Both the position numbers and the translations under genes were made by a program. A DNA stretch of 64,000 bases from Lepturacanthus savala (lineage: Eukaryota; Chordata; Actinopteri; Scombriformes; Trichiuridae). Below the pieces are notes generated by a model, which ran no database searches, was not told where the DNA came from, and saw only the letters and a program-made list of their open reading frames with translations. Location: NCBI GenBank assembly GCA_030544235.1, contig CM060477.1, positions 5,414,934 to 5,478,933 of the forward strand, written 5' to 3'. This document shows positions 22,806-34,619 of this stretch, piece after piece (the stretch's first letter is position 1; every line of letters starts with the position of its first letter).

Positions 22806-23476
22806 ACTGTACATAACGTTACACACCCATGGAAAACACAGAATTGCCAATGTTGGAACCACAGCACCAGACTAGAATCCTCTTCTCCCTGCTCTCCTCT
22901 CCCTAACTCCACGGATGCCTCCTAATAGATCCTCGCCATCTCCATCTCCAGTGTAGCCAAGACAACACCGTTTATGATATATTCCCCCTTGATATTAAAA
23001 AACAAGTGGGATGAGTGTAAGGATTGTCTGGGCACTCTTATCTGACGTTTGTGAGCCTTCATCTCCCTCTCCTCCTCCTCCTCCTCTCCCGTTCTTCTTC
23101 CTCCCCCCTCTGCACTCCCTCTTGCCTCCTCACTTCTTCCTCCTGATCGTCAGAGCGATACCAGAGAGTGATGGAGGGGGAGGTATATACATTCTGGAGG
23201 GATAACGACCCCCCTCCACCCCCCAACACCTCTCCTTCTATTCAACAAATCCCCCAGATGCTGCTCTTAGATCAGCCTATTTGTTGTACACAGTTTTTTT
23301 TTTTCTTCTCCCTTTTCACCCGTTGCAGGAGACGCTAAGAGAGACAAACTCCTCTAGTGCCAGTGTTTCCTTGTCTCTGCCTGCCACTCACGGTCTATAG
23401 GGAGACATGAGCTGTTTCTGTGCTTGTGTGTTGGCCTACATTAATCACAACCTGCCTCCCTGTCTGCTGTGATGCG
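22806..23476. other. no gene seen; CT-rich tract
   Basis: A strongly pyrimidine-rich block at 23060-23150 (CTCCTCCTCCTCC and similar) and C-rich sequence at 23205-23260. No exon recognised. Confidence 0.3.
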
Positions 23477-23932
23477 TACGCTGCCGTTCACTGTTTTTTT
23501 ATCAATGAAGATATCTTTAAACTAATCAGAAATACACATGGTTAATGTGGTAAATGACCCCATCGAGCTGCAAATGTCTGGTTTTTGGTGCAACATCTAC
23601 ATAGGTGTATAGAGGCCCGTTTCCTGCAACTATCAGTGTTCTAATGGTACAATGTGTTTACTCATTGCATCAGGAGGCTAATGGATGATTAGAAAACCCT
23701 TGATGCTAACATGTTAGCACAGCTGAAAACAGTTTAGTTGCTTAGAGAAGTGAGAAAACTGACCTTCCTTTGATGAAGTTTGAAGGAAAAAAATATTATT
23801 TCAAATACAAATTCATTATTTCTAACCTTGTCAATGTCTTGACTCTATTTTCTATTCATTTTAAAACTCACGGTGGTAAAAAACACACTTAAAAAATTGT
23901 CTGGGTGACCCCAAACTTTAAACGGTAATGTT
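23477..23932. mobile_element. Internally deleted Tc1/mariner element
   Basis: The left end TACGCTGCCGTTCA and right end GGGTGACCCCAAACTTTAAA with CGGTAATG are the two inverted ends of a very common fish Tc1 element. The sub-terminal regions are well preserved: AGGAGGCTAATGGATGATTAG, AACTGACCTTCC, then TTGTCAATGTCTTGACTC. The join at about 23775 goes straight from the 3' side to the 5' side of the element, so the whole transposase gene is missing. About 450 bp remain. Confidence 0.8.
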
Positions 23933-25085
23933 TATATATAAAGTTTATATTTATTTAATTAAAAAAAAAAAATTTCATCTACACAGACACATTAAATACA
24001 ATATGCATCATTACAAAATATATTTAACCATCAACTTACACAAAGTTGAAAGCCAAACTAAATATAAGCACAAGTGCATTTAGATACATTACTTCTATAT
24101 TAGTGTTATTTTACTATTGGCACTTATGATTTGGAATTATACTTGATTGAGGGTGAATCAACACCATGGAACACTTGTGTCTTTCTGATCAACGTATGTA
24201 ATCTAATCACAGTCTGTGTGAATATGGGTTGCTGCAATTCAGCCAGTTATATTGTAGGGTTTGTTTCAAACTCTTGTTCCACATGCTCCATTTTAACAGT
24301 GAGCCCCGGCCCCTGCAAAGGTCTCTGTCCGGCCCTGGTGATAACACTATATACAGTATATATACATATATGTGCAAATTGGTGAATTTGGTGCATTCTT
24401 TGTAGCACGTTTGCTTCTCAAAAGTGGTTCTCAAGCTATTTACAACAAGGAGCCTTTGACTCATGGACCCATCTCATAAGATTTGTGCTTTTCTATAAAA
24501 GAAAGTGTCAGAAACCGAGGCCAGACCTATGGAGGACTGAAACGGCCATGTTTAAGAATAAACCAATAAATAAATAATGACTCAGTAAATACATAAATAT
24601 TCTGTTAATGTCCATATGTATTTAATTTTCCATTTAATTAATTTATTTGTGTATTATTTTCACATTTAATTGATGTTCCATTTATAAATTATTTATGAAT
24701 TTATGAATTTTTAAATGCATTTATTTATTCACTCATCACATTCGTGCTCATCCCAATATATAAAATGTTTAAAAATTAAATCAAGTTGTGTGCAAAGGGG
24801 AAATAATACACAAATAATAGGAAATGCTAAATTAAATAAAATAAGTTATTTATTTTAAAATATGGCAGTCTTCTATACAAATGGTCATACATTCTATCAT
24901 TGTGGAATTATAGTGAAAATAATTTTTCCTCCTGTTTTCTGGTGACCCCCCAGGCCTCACTTTATGAATCACTGACTTAGAAAATATAATTTGTGACTTT
25001 TGAGGTGAGGTTTTGTTGCTTCCTCCCCTTTTCTCCTTGGAGCAGATTGAACCAGCGACTGGTTCAGAAACAGGCAGCTCTCACC
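23933..25085. other. no gene seen; AT-rich with decayed repeat
   Basis: Very AT-rich DNA with ATTTATTTA-type sequence at 24555-24860. GCCCCGGCCCCTGCAAAGG with GTCCGGCCCTGG at 24303-24340 looks like a piece of an interspersed element. No exon seen. Confidence 0.3.
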
Positions 25086-25089
25086 CAAC

Positions 25090-25480
25090 CCACGTTCACA
25101 TGTACGACAGAAATTATATTATAATTTGATTAAGTCAATAATGCAAGCAAAGCTCATGCCCATGTAAACAAATTCTCTGATTGTATTAATTAGATCTCGC
25201 ATTTAACCTATAATCGTATTAAAATATGCGCAGTGCTTGGATTCTAATCGCATTAATAGACACCCATTGGGACATGTCTGCACCTTCGCCACGTCTCTTG
25301 AATCAACTGCAGCACGTAATGTGAAGGTAGACGTCGTCGGCTCTGGTTAGTGAAGAATTGGTTTGATTCTTGCAAATAATTGTCGCCCACAAACAATTGC
25401 AGGTTTCTATTGATTTGTTAAATAGAAATTGTTGCTAATTGTACGGCGGCAGAACCACCTGTCTTTTCATCTGTGAATTT
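25090..25480. promoter_or_regulatory. Candidate conserved non-coding element
   Basis: Non-repetitive AT-rich block with repeated ATTAAT-like cores (GTATTAATTAGATCTCGC, AATCGCATTAATAGAC, AATAATTGTCGCCC) and no coding frame. An enhancer-like element is a composition-based guess. Confidence 0.35.
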
Positions 25481-26812
25481 GTTTTGGGGATGAGACGCTT
25501 GTGCAGTGATTTCACTCAGAAAAATTGATGCATTCGAAAAGTGAAGAATTACACAAAATCATGACTTGATTACGTCCCTTCATGTTACGATGCATGGTGC
25601 CTGATTGTTACTTCAGTTCAGTCAAAGAAACTGATTTTATAGAAACTAGTTTTGACAGTTTTTAATTAAAAAAAAATGTGGAGCCTTATTGAACGACAGC
25701 CAAATTATTGACAGATTCTTCTTTGTCTTTAACTGTCACTCATGAAAATAAATAATAATATACGTACAGCTCAGCTAATTATCGAGACCAGGAACAGCAG
25801 GGTTTCCTCATAAAAAAAAAGAAAGAAAAAGCAACAATCACAAAAATAAATAACTTTTTTACACAACATATAGGATTCATGCAACGTGTCTGTTAACGTA
25901 ATTTGTTAAATCCAACTCGAGCTCAACTCCCGCCATGAAACATTCATGGAAAAACCTTTTAAAAAAGGAAAAAAAAGGTGAACGTGAAATGTCTTTTCAA
26001 TGATTAGCTTGGTGACATTTCAGCTTTATTACATAGTTAATAAAAATGATAAAAAACTGCAGGTATATCAGATTTCTAACTCACCGGGACAGGCCATAAA
26101 TCGCTATTTAATTGAAATGTTTTCCCCTTCGTGTGCATCTCGGCGCTTCTGCAGCAAACAAACACAAAAAAACATGCTATATGATGCCATATTCACACAC
26201 ACTTGACCAAATAGACACCACAAAGCTACAGAAAAAGCTTTTACTACTTAACAGCATGCATGCACACCTACTCTAACACTCATGCACACACACACACACA
26301 CACTGCAGCTGCCAGTTGCTCCCTGCTTTGCATAAACCAATAATGTAATGGAGAGAATGCAATTCCCTGATGAACACGGTTATGAATAATTTAAAATAAC
26401 ACAGCTGAAAACCATCTGAAACTTTTAAACTCGCTCCAATCACGCGCCCGAAAAAGTCCATAAAGCAGCGTAATGACAGTCGATATGTGTAACGTTGCCG
26501 AATCTTTGTACAAATAAGACGAGTTGCTCTCATTTACATCCAATTGAATTCAATAAGGGCCCGAGTCTGAGCCGGCCTGACTCTTTTTTTTTTTCCTCGG
26601 TGATGGATTGTACCCTGCTAAGCCACTCAGCGGGCTCCTGGCTTCGCTCTGCGTTAGCAGCGGGAGCAGAGCTCGCTCTGTTTGGGCTGAAGCTTCCCCT
26701 CACACCGCGGGGAAGGAGTAACCACAGCAAGGACAAGACGAGAGGGAGATAAAAGGAGGCGATGTTGATCCAATGGCCACGCAGTGTGCTGCAGGTAAAA
26801 GCTGCAGATACA
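25481..26812. other. no gene seen; (CA)n at 26285-26303
   Basis: Intergenic sequence with a 10-unit CA microsatellite. The GC-richer 26560-26800 gives overlapping frames on both strands, but none has a recognisable domain. Confidence 0.3.
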
Positions 26813-27202
26813 TACAGAGCAGCATAGAAGTATTTAGTCAGGCTACAACTGTGAACGTTCTCCCCCTTGAAATGATGAGAGAGGCCTGTAATTTTCATCA
26901 TAGGTTCACATCAACTACGGGAGACTGAATCAGGGGAAGAATCCAGGAAATCACAGTAAATTCCTCAGTAAAATAAGTATTTGGTCAAAAAAAGCAAGAT
27001 TTCTGTCTCTCACAGACCTGTAACTTATTCTTTAAGAGGCTCCTCTGTCCTCCATGTGTTGCCTGCAGATACATAACATGATTGTTAATGACTAAACTGA
27101 AAGAATCTGGGTTTAAATGGGTTAATGGCACCTGTTTGAACTTGATATCAGTATAAAAACCACCTGTTCAGAACCTCGAACAGTCACACTCCAAACTCTG
27201 CT

Positions 27203-27350
27203 ATGGCCAAGACCAAAGATCTGTCAAAAACACCAGAAACAAAATTGTAGACCTGCACCAGGACCTGCACCAGGACCTGAACCAGGACCTGAACCAGGAC
27301 CTGAACCAGGACCTGAACCAGGACCTGCACCAGGCTGGGAAGACTGAATC
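27203..27350 (+). pseudogene. Tc1 transposase 5' remnant (HTH start)
   Basis: The first codons read MAKTKDLSK, as in fish Tc1 transposases, followed by a frameshift from one missing base and a stop at 27248. In the original frame the sequence continues with Asp-Leu-His-Gln, repeated, then AGKTES, the start of the first DNA-binding helix-turn-helix. The gene breaks off at about 27350, where the sequence jumps to the 3' non-coding part of the element. It is a dead fragment. Confidence 0.75.
27250..27333. repeat. 12-bp minisatellite, seven copies
   Basis: Seven units of GACCTG[C/A]ACCAG. Units 1, 2 and 7 have C and units 3 to 6 have A. Each is four codons (DLHQ or DLNQ) of the Tc1 transposase frame, and a single unit is expected in an intact element. 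The WFRS-repeat frame on the opposite strand is an artefact of this array. Confidence 0.95.
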
Positions 27351-27550
27351 TTCAGTGTGAATCAGTGTGAAAACCTTGTAAAAACTTACAAAAGCCTTTG
27401 ACCTTTGACCTTTACCAATGAATGGTATATAACAAAGTATTTGAAATGAACTTTTGCCATTTTTTCCACCACAATTTGCAAATAAATTCAGACAATGACT
27501 CATTTTCTAGATTATTTTGCTCATTTTGTTTCTCATAGTTGACGTATACC

Positions 27551-27586
<36 letters not shown>
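27551..27586. repeat. (TGA)n microsatellite inside a Tc1 terminal repeat
   Basis: Twelve TGA triplets sit within the right TIR, where related sequence in the left TIR (26885-26905) has only CATCATAGG. The Met-rich frame across it is spurious. Confidence 0.9.
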
Positions 27587-27587
<1 letters not shown>

Positions 27588-27658
27588 AATTCCAGGTCTC
27601 TCATCTTTTTTAGCTTCCAAATTTGGTGGCGGACTAAATACTTTTCCACTCCACCGTA

Positions 27659-28200
27659 CCTCAGTGTGGCGCTGTCAGCCAGAACTCAAATTACTCACAA
27701 CACATTTATAATTTTAATCATCTCGTTTCTGTGATTTAAATAACAACCTAACAAGTGGAGCTGTGCTGGGAATTATGGGAGGTCAGGGCCTGTTTTAATA
27801 GAACACACTTTGATATGTCACAGTAGATAAAGAAATAAATAAAACTAAATAAAACAATGATTCAATGGACAGGATAAGTAGCCTTTTGTGGGTTTGTTGT
27901 TCTGTTTATGCTGTAAATTACCAAATAATATCCAGGGGAGATTATTTACTCAAATTCTTTTTAAAACCAGTATGACTACTGTATAAATTATTTTATTTTT
28001 ACATGTTTCAAAAGTAAGATTAAAGTATTGTAGTTAAACGAGTTTTCTTCTGTATATTTAACCACAGATTTCGCTGCAAAATAAGCAATATTACCTGAGA
28101 GGATCTCTATTTATTTAGAACCAGCAGTTATTTATCAAAATATACACCTGCATGGGCGTTATAACACAGCTGTGACAGAGACAGAACACGATTGCTTTAA
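27659..28200. other. no gene seen
   Basis: AT-rich intergenic sequence without recognisable repeats or exons. Confidence 0.3.
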
Positions 28201-28205
28201 TTAAC

Positions 28206-28269
28206 TAAGGTTCCGTTCCATTCGGGTCAAACGGAGTCAGGCTGCTGCACTAAATAGAACGGAACCTTA
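28206..28269. repeat. Inverted repeat, 13-bp perfect arms
   Basis: TAAGGTTCCGTTC at 28206-28218 and its exact complement GAACGGAACCTTA at 28257-28269 enclose 38 bases. TTAATTAAC before the left arm and TTAATTAC near the right arm extend it imperfectly. It may be a tiny foldback element. Confidence 0.85.
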
Positions 28270-28621
28270 ATTACACCTGAGTTTACCTTCAATTTCATGT
28301 CAATATGGCTCCTGTGGAAAAAAAGGCTTTTAAGGAACTAATTAGGAAATGTTGATTAAACTCTTTCTTTTTGTGAACTTTCAGAGAAACACTCATTTAT
28401 TGAATGCTACTATGAATGGAATTAGAGGTTAATAAGGAACTTTTTGTTTGGTAAAATATTCAGTAAATAAAGAATGTGGTTAGCATGTAGGAAATAATCA
28501 TTACGAGTAGAGTAGCTGCAGTGTGAATAAACTGCGTTTCCCAGTGTTCTTCTGTTTCCTCCTCATTTCTCGGTGTGGCTGTGACTCCTCTCTGGCTTTC
28601 TTGAGGCTGATCATCCACATT

Positions 28622-28800
28622 AGGGATGGGAATTTTGTATTTTTAGTGAGCCGGATCTTTGGTCTCAGCTCACTAAGAAGAGCCGGCTCTTTCGGCTCCC
28701 AAACGGCTCCCAAACGGCTCCCAAACGGCTCCCAAACGGCTCCCAAACGGCTCTCCGCTTTACCACTTACACCTTTTGTAATTCAGCCAAATTTAGCGCT
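28622..28800. mobile_element. hAT-type element fragment with 11-bp minisatellite
   Basis: GGGATGGGAATTTTG, then GAGCCGGATC and AGAGCCGGCTCTTTCGGCTC, resemble the ends of common fish hAT elements. At 28692-28750 the 11-bp unit CGGCTCCCAAA is repeated about five times. No transposase is visible. Confidence 0.55.
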
Positions 28801-29400
28801 GGTTTGACTTGTGATTTGTATTAAAACACTAAATCCTCTGGTTAAAACTTAAAATAATAATTAAAAAAGTAAAACCTCTGATTCTAAATTGAAATAAAAA
28901 AAGTAAAAAACAACCGGTTGGTTCATGACGGACACATCACTCCACACCTGTAATACTAATCAGCATGTCACCATCACCAGATTGTTGTTCTCTTCACTGT
29001 GGTATATTCCAGGTCGTGACCTCTGAGTACTTTTGAAGTATCTTTGAACCTTCGTGTGCTTTTTCTGTGCTAACGTGTTTTTTTTCCTGTGCCATAGAAC
29101 CTGACGCTCCATCTGCTGCAGCACCTGTCTGTCTGCCATCGACCTCCCACGCCGACACCGACCTGCCTGCCATCCTGTCTGTCTGTCTTGTCTGATTTCC
29201 CGTCCCCATTCCCCTTCGCTTTACAGTAAAGTCTCGCTTTTAAGTCTCCGCTGCGTTCTTAACACATCCGATCTGTTTTTAGTCGGCTGCTGAGACAACG
29301 GTGCACGTCACTGCCGTGCATCCGTCAAACCGGATAAAACTTCTGGAGGCGGACTTTTAATTAGTGCTTATGGATGACATCTGTGGCCAAAACCCTCCTC
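28800..29400. repeat. Probable retroelement 3' tail region; no gene
   Basis: 29090-29290 holds CTGTCTGTCTGCC-type sequence, then TTTACAGTAAAGTCTCGC and TCTGTTTTTAGTCGGC, which resembles the tails of fish LTR or LINE elements. The match is weak and its limits are unclear. No coding frame is recognised. Confidence 0.3.
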
Positions 29401-29414
29401 CAAATGTGGTTTAC

Positions 29415-30120
29415 AATCAGGGATGTAACAGTTACCGGTTATCATGATAATCACTGTAATCCTCAGCGGGTTAGTAATATCACTCAGATTTTAATTATGA
29501 TAATTGTGTGTGGTGACTGCTTTAGAATCGTGGTAAATGCTGTCAGATTGTCCCGCATCGACTGAAGTTACCAGTCTCCCATAGACGCAGCCTGGGACTT
29601 TAAACCTGCAGGTTTGCTGTTGTTTTAGCCCCTCCCCCCACCTGAAAACCAACCAGCGTTAAACTAAATGAAGGAGAACTGATTCACCTTGTTGGCTTCA
29701 TTTCTCATTCAGTCAGTTCAGCGCCACAGAAAACATCAGCTGCAGCCCAATGCCTCAATGTCCCCTTCTACTGTCCTCCACTTCAAAAACAAGTGGTGTC
29801 ATTTATAAAGAGTAACTCAACGTTGACAGCTAACATTAGATAACATTATGATGCGTTCAAGGTCTCATCGGTTAAATTAGTACTAAACAAAGGCAGATAA
29901 AATGCCACCATGTGCTCAAATGCTACATTAACATTGAGAGATGGAGAGCAGGTAATAAAACAGTTGGTTTCTCAGCAATTCTAAAATGGATATTAAAATA
30001 AAGTATTGTGATATTGATAAAAACTGAGATCATTAAGGAGACTCTTTTTCCAGCATATCACTATTGTGATAATATCAATAACTGATAATTTTGTCACAAT
30101 AATTGTGCTATGAAATTCTC
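29415..30120. mobile_element. Possible decayed DNA-transposon relic
   Basis: The left side CAGGGATGTAACAGTTACCG and the right side TATTGTGATAATATCAATAA with TTTTGTCACAATAATTGTG resemble the two flanks of a fish non-autonomous element. The interior has no transposase. The assignment is weak. Confidence 0.35.
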
Positions 30121-30387
30121 ATACCATTACATTTCTATTTTCAAATAGTTTTTTTTTGCAGTTCAGGCTTTCTAAAGTCTGAATATGCCATAAAAGTGAT
30201 TTGGATTAGTAGTCTGAACAGGGTGTCAGCAGCCTGCAGTAATATAATCCATAGGCATATGAAAGACATCAGTCTGAATCCTATTGCCATTTTAATTTTC
30301 ACTTCTTTTTTTTCTTTAATGCATTTTATTTCCTCAAAACCATGTCCCCTAATGGTCTATATGAGGATTTGATATCAAATATCAAAA

Positions 30388-30389
<2 letters not shown>

Positions 30390-30453
<64 letters not shown>
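30390..30453. repeat. (TA)n microsatellite, 32 units
   Basis: A pure TA array with no interruption. As a self-complementary sequence it can extrude a cruciform, and its length is probably polymorphic. Confidence 0.95.
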
Positions 30454-30455
<2 letters not shown>

Positions 30456-33400
30456 GTTGTTTGCCTTCAAGCACCCTAAAAAAATGTAATTCTTTTTTCC
30501 TATATTCTATCCTCATAACCTCCTCTGGCATTTTTGTACATTTTTGTTTTTTTTTTGTTTTGATTTGTTGATCATTTTGGCCGTGTTATAGCTTTTGGCA
30601 TGCATTTTTTGCAGAAAGTCTTCTTTTTGGTTAAAGTTTAGAAATTTCTTATATCTCTTTTATACTCTCTGGACATATTTTATACTCGGGACATATTTTG
30701 CAGCCTTTCGACACCTTTTTCCCAAAAATGTCAACGCAAAAAACTGCTATAAAATGATAATACATCTATTTTTTTTTATTTAACTTCTTAAACAACTTCA
30801 TTTTCTGGATTTAACCTCTTTATATACCAGTATTATTATTTCATTTATTTATTCATTTTTTAAAAAAACAATTTTCCATATACTAACGGTAAGAGGAAGG
30901 GGCTTTGGTGGTGAATAGAGCCTTGGATACGTCAAAGATTAGCATCAAAACAGATTTTTGTTGATTACAGTTTGTGCATATATCATTTTGCATGAAGGTG
31001 TCAAAAGGATGCAAAATTTAAGGAGGGAATGAGGCTTAAATGATGAATCATGTAACTCAGGTGCTGCATTTGTAAATTCATTGTGACACGGTACATTAAA
31101 ATGAATGTGTGGCCATTCAAAGAAGCAAAAAACACTCTGTTGACTCTATTTATCTGAATAAACACTTTCATAGCTTTGACATGTATGATACAAGTCCACA
31201 TTTTGGAGTATTTCGGCGAATTCACCCTTTGCCCCACGATGAATATCTGCTCTTAATGCTCTGCCACTTGCAGAGTGCACCACTCTGAATAACGGTTTAT
31301 TTCAGAATGCTCTTAACCCACCACTCCTAGTTATTGGTTGGTATGCCATTTTTTTTTTACTATTTTCTATGATGTTCTATTATATTATGTTCTGTGTGTT
31401 TCACTTTCATGGTTTATTGATGTTATATCTGCTCTTTTTTTTATTGACTCAAGGCTTCTCTTTAATAGGCAGGTTTTGAACCACAAACGGTCAATATGCT
31501 GCAGCTGCTTAATTGACTAACAGCTGACGCCAACTTGAAGTCATGAGCCGATCAACTATATATATCGTTATCTCTGTCAGCCAATCACTTGCCTGATGAA
31601 GAGTCTGTTGGTTTGAAGCATTGTTTTTGAGGTCAGTAACAGACATTGTGAGCTGCAATTCAGTGTGTGTATATCCAACCTGCTACCTTCATTAACATAT
31701 TGTCCCAAACTACCTAATTACCATCTTATTGGTGATTCATCAGCTGTAAGCTCATGATTTATTCCTCACTCGTTCTGTGGTAACTACTCAAAAATGGGTA
31801 CTGTATCGCTGTTGTTGATCAATCGTAAATAAATTATCCAACAAAGATTTTAAATCAGACGCTTTGTTTTTACTTCCAACGACATTCATAGCAGAAGAAA
31901 CGCTGTCGTTAATAGCTCTCCGTCTCAAAAATGGGTCTTGAAAAAAAGAACTCATCTTTGATTCCTTCTTCAAAGTTGATGTGGGTGTCGAAAGGTTTAA
32001 ATCCATGAGCCACCTCAGCACTCTCCGCTTCACAAACCATCGATCTGTCCATTCGCCCATTGATCCGTCTCTTTCCAAAGCATAATCCTTTGCCTCGCGT
32101 TGACCGGGCCGGCCCCTGCCGCTTGGTGGGCCGGTCTGGTGGGACCCAGCGGAGGTCGTATATCTAGGAGGGGACGGTACATCAGCTGGACGCTAATCGG
32201 CTGACTCACCTTCACGCCGCTCCCCTCTGGGATGGGCCAGAGGACTGGTGAAGGGGAAAAGGCGGAGGGAAATCAGACTGTGAGCGATTAGGTTAATGAA
32301 AGAGGAAAATGGAGTGAAAGGACAGAAAAAGGTGGCCCCAAGGCAAACAAGTTTAGAGGAGAGCCGAACCAATCGCTCTGAATGCTTCCGCGTACGGCGT
32401 CGAGACACTGATTGGCAGAGGGGAAATAAGAGCCAAGATACACTGTCACCGGGTGAAAGAATTACTTTAAATGTGCTATTTTAGAAGCTCCAGCTTCTAT
32501 CAACTGCTGGAAGGTCAATGAAAGCGGAGCTCTCCTCATTTTGCAGCTTTCTGGTTTTACTGATGAATATATCTGAAAATCTCCAATAAAGGGCCCTGTT
32601 AGGGATTGTTATGTAGAAAAACTCAACTGTCTTATGGGGCTGTAACAGAGATGAGCCTCAAATGCAGTGAGGTGAGACGGAGACGCCACAGAGGAGGAAG
32701 ATGGCGATTCATAATGTGTAAATACTAAAGATTCAATTATTATACAATGGAAAATAGTCAAGTTAAGAACCAGTTCTTTAACAGTGGGTGCAGTAGTTAA
32801 GTAAACGCACTATTTTCACCAGCATCAAAAACTACATACGTGAGCAGTGAAGGCTGAAACCATGAATATAAGCAGCCTAACATTTGCAGCGGTTGACATT
32901 TCAGTTATAGAGATGCTTTGGGTCCAATCGTGTCTACAACAAAGCTCCACAGCTTTCCAATTTGCTTCATGGACTAGAAGTGACAGTGATGATTATTGAT
33001 ATTTGTATCTTCGCATGAATGTGGTTTTTGGCCCCAGGACCTGCTCCAAGCCAAGGCTGTTTCTTCTTTTACTATTCAGAATGTGCTGCGCGGCTTCTGC
33101 ACGAACAAAGCACGGGGATTACAGGGGTGTGTTGAGAGATGTTAAATAATGCTGAAATCAACAGCAGTCTTGAGTAATGAATTTCTAATCTTCCTGTTGT
33201 TTTTCTACCAAAGACTGAAGCAATAATAACAACAGCTTCTTTACAAGTTTAATTAAAGCACGCATCTCTGCAATTAGAGCTTGAACAAATGAATTGGTTT
33301 GTTACTCCAAGTGAAACATGAGCCAGGATGTGTAAGACAGACAAAAATGGTCAAAATCTAGAATGTATTTAAAGTATTTATTACTTTGGTCACTTGAACA

Positions 33401-33850
33401 GACTTAAAACTAACACTGACTTATGATAACTTTATAAAATTGTTAGATTAACATATTAACACATCTATCATTAGCCACCATTAGAATTTGGTGGTGTATT
33501 TCTGGCCATTTGAGAAAAGTAAATAGCTATAGCTTTAGATCTAGTTTCTGCAGCCACTTTAAAAGCCAATGTTTGGTATAATGTGTCATATCAAAGTTTT
33601 TTGACAGGTTGACATTCAACTGATAATAGACACCGTTGAGATTAAACCAAAACACACTGTAGAGCTGAGGGGGATTGCAGAATCTGGTGATAATTAACTG
33701 TGGGTTCATCTTCATTATGAGTGACACTTTTCACATCCCTGTATGTGTCATTCCTTTGATAAATAATAATAATAATAATATCACAATTAGTAAAGTGTTA
33801 AAAATCTCCAATTAATTTATGAGAAATATGTGACTTGTCTTTAAATAATA
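30454..33850. other. no gene recognised
   Basis: AT-rich DNA to 31.7 kb, then 31780-32480 with higher GC content. The latter holds a 96-codon minus-strand frame (31788-32078) and overlapping frames without recognisable domains. GGGCCGGCCCCTGCCGC at about 32107 is GC-rich and partly palindromic. Unique sequence follows, with (AAT)n at 33764-33780. Confidence 0.3.
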
Positions 33851-33854
33851 CTAG

Positions 33855-33960
33855 TGCAGTGCCTGTAGGAAGTATTTATTCCTATAGAAAAGCTTGAGTA
33901 GATTTTTCATGTTTGGCCAAATAACAAACATGCAAATTAAATTATCTTAATATATAAATT
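33855..33960. mobile_element. Possible Tc1-like terminal relic
   Basis: GCAGTGCCTGTAGGAAGTAT, then TTTTTCATGTTTGG, resembles the first 60 bases of another fish Tc1 family end. No partner end or transposase was found nearby. Confidence 0.35.
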
Positions 33961-34615
33961 GTACACTGAGTACGACAAGGGCATACATACATTGTTTTAG
34001 GCCCAGATTCTGATCTATGAGGTGAGGTGATAGTGCTGCGATTTCTTGAGCGTGTCTTGGATTAAGACGATAGCCTGTGTTAGCATGAGGAAAAAAGTAC
34101 CGGCTAAACCAGCTAACGTTTTAGCGTGTGGTTTTTGAGAAATGTTACAATCCTGTTGAGAGAAAGGGGGGAGGGATACAGCAAAAGAATGCTCTGGCCA
34201 GTACTCAGCAACTTAAGAGCAACACTCTATATGGCAATCGCTCTACCCCTACACCACTGCAACAAACCTATGGGAGTTTAACTTTGATATCTTAAATATC
34301 TATCCACGAAAAGGATGCACACCATTGTACCATGTGCAAGCCACATCCAAAAGTTGTGGTTAAATATGACAGAGAGATATGTGAGCTACAGACTCACAGA
34401 TGCTTCTTGCTTTGTAGATAGATAGATAGATAAAAGTCTCTTGCACATCTTGATCTTCTTTTTCATGCGTGGCGACCAGAAAAAGACAGTCTTGTCTTGT
34501 TTGAATTCAGTGTAGGTGACGGGGCGTATTTGAGTGCTGGTCCTGGCTCCTTTGCTGAGGTTTTTAAAGCGCTGTTGGGATCAGGCCTGTCACAGTGGAG
34601 ATGTTGGAGAAGTAT
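33961..34615. other. no gene seen; (GATA)n at 34417-34432
   Basis: Intergenic sequence with a short GATA array. The minus-strand stretch 34265-34193 has a tRNA A-box-like motif but no B box. Confidence 0.3.
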
Positions 34616-34619
34616 TTAT

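Larger units (their letters stand above)
26813..27658 (+). mobile_element. Tc1/mariner element with long TIRs, internal deletion and two tandem expansions
   Basis: The left end reads TACAGAGC, then AGTATTTAGTCAG and GAGAGGCCTGTAATTTTCAT. The right end is the inverse (CCAGGTCTCTCATC, then GGACTAAATACTTTTCCAC to CGTA). These are roughly 200-bp inverted repeats of a known fish Tc1 type. Between them lie the 5' transposase region and the right sub-terminal region, with most of the gene deleted. The transposase ATG is at 27203 (MAKTKDLSK). A one-base deletion soon after moves the reading frame, and a 12-bp unit has expanded at 27250-27333. A second array (TGA)n lies in the right TIR at 27551-27586, where the left TIR has only two CAT units. 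It cannot be autonomous. Confidence 0.85.

Noticed and set aside
27250..27333. Evenly spaced short repeats, possible CRISPR
   Set aside because: The units are directly tandem without spacers, and the DNA is vertebrate.
27201..27503. Minus-strand frame with WFRS tandem peptide repeats, like a repeat protein
   Set aside because: It is the antisense reading of the 12-bp minisatellite in the Tc1 transposase remnant.
31788..32078. 96-codon minus-strand frame as a possible gene
   Set aside because: Ordinary composition, no recognised domain, no splice or promoter context; overlapping frames on both strands suggest simple lack of stops.
34193..34265. tRNA or tRNA-derived SINE head on the minus strand
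   Set aside because: TGGTGTAGGGG fits an A box, but there is no B box (GGTTCGANTCC type) at the right distance and no cloverleaf.
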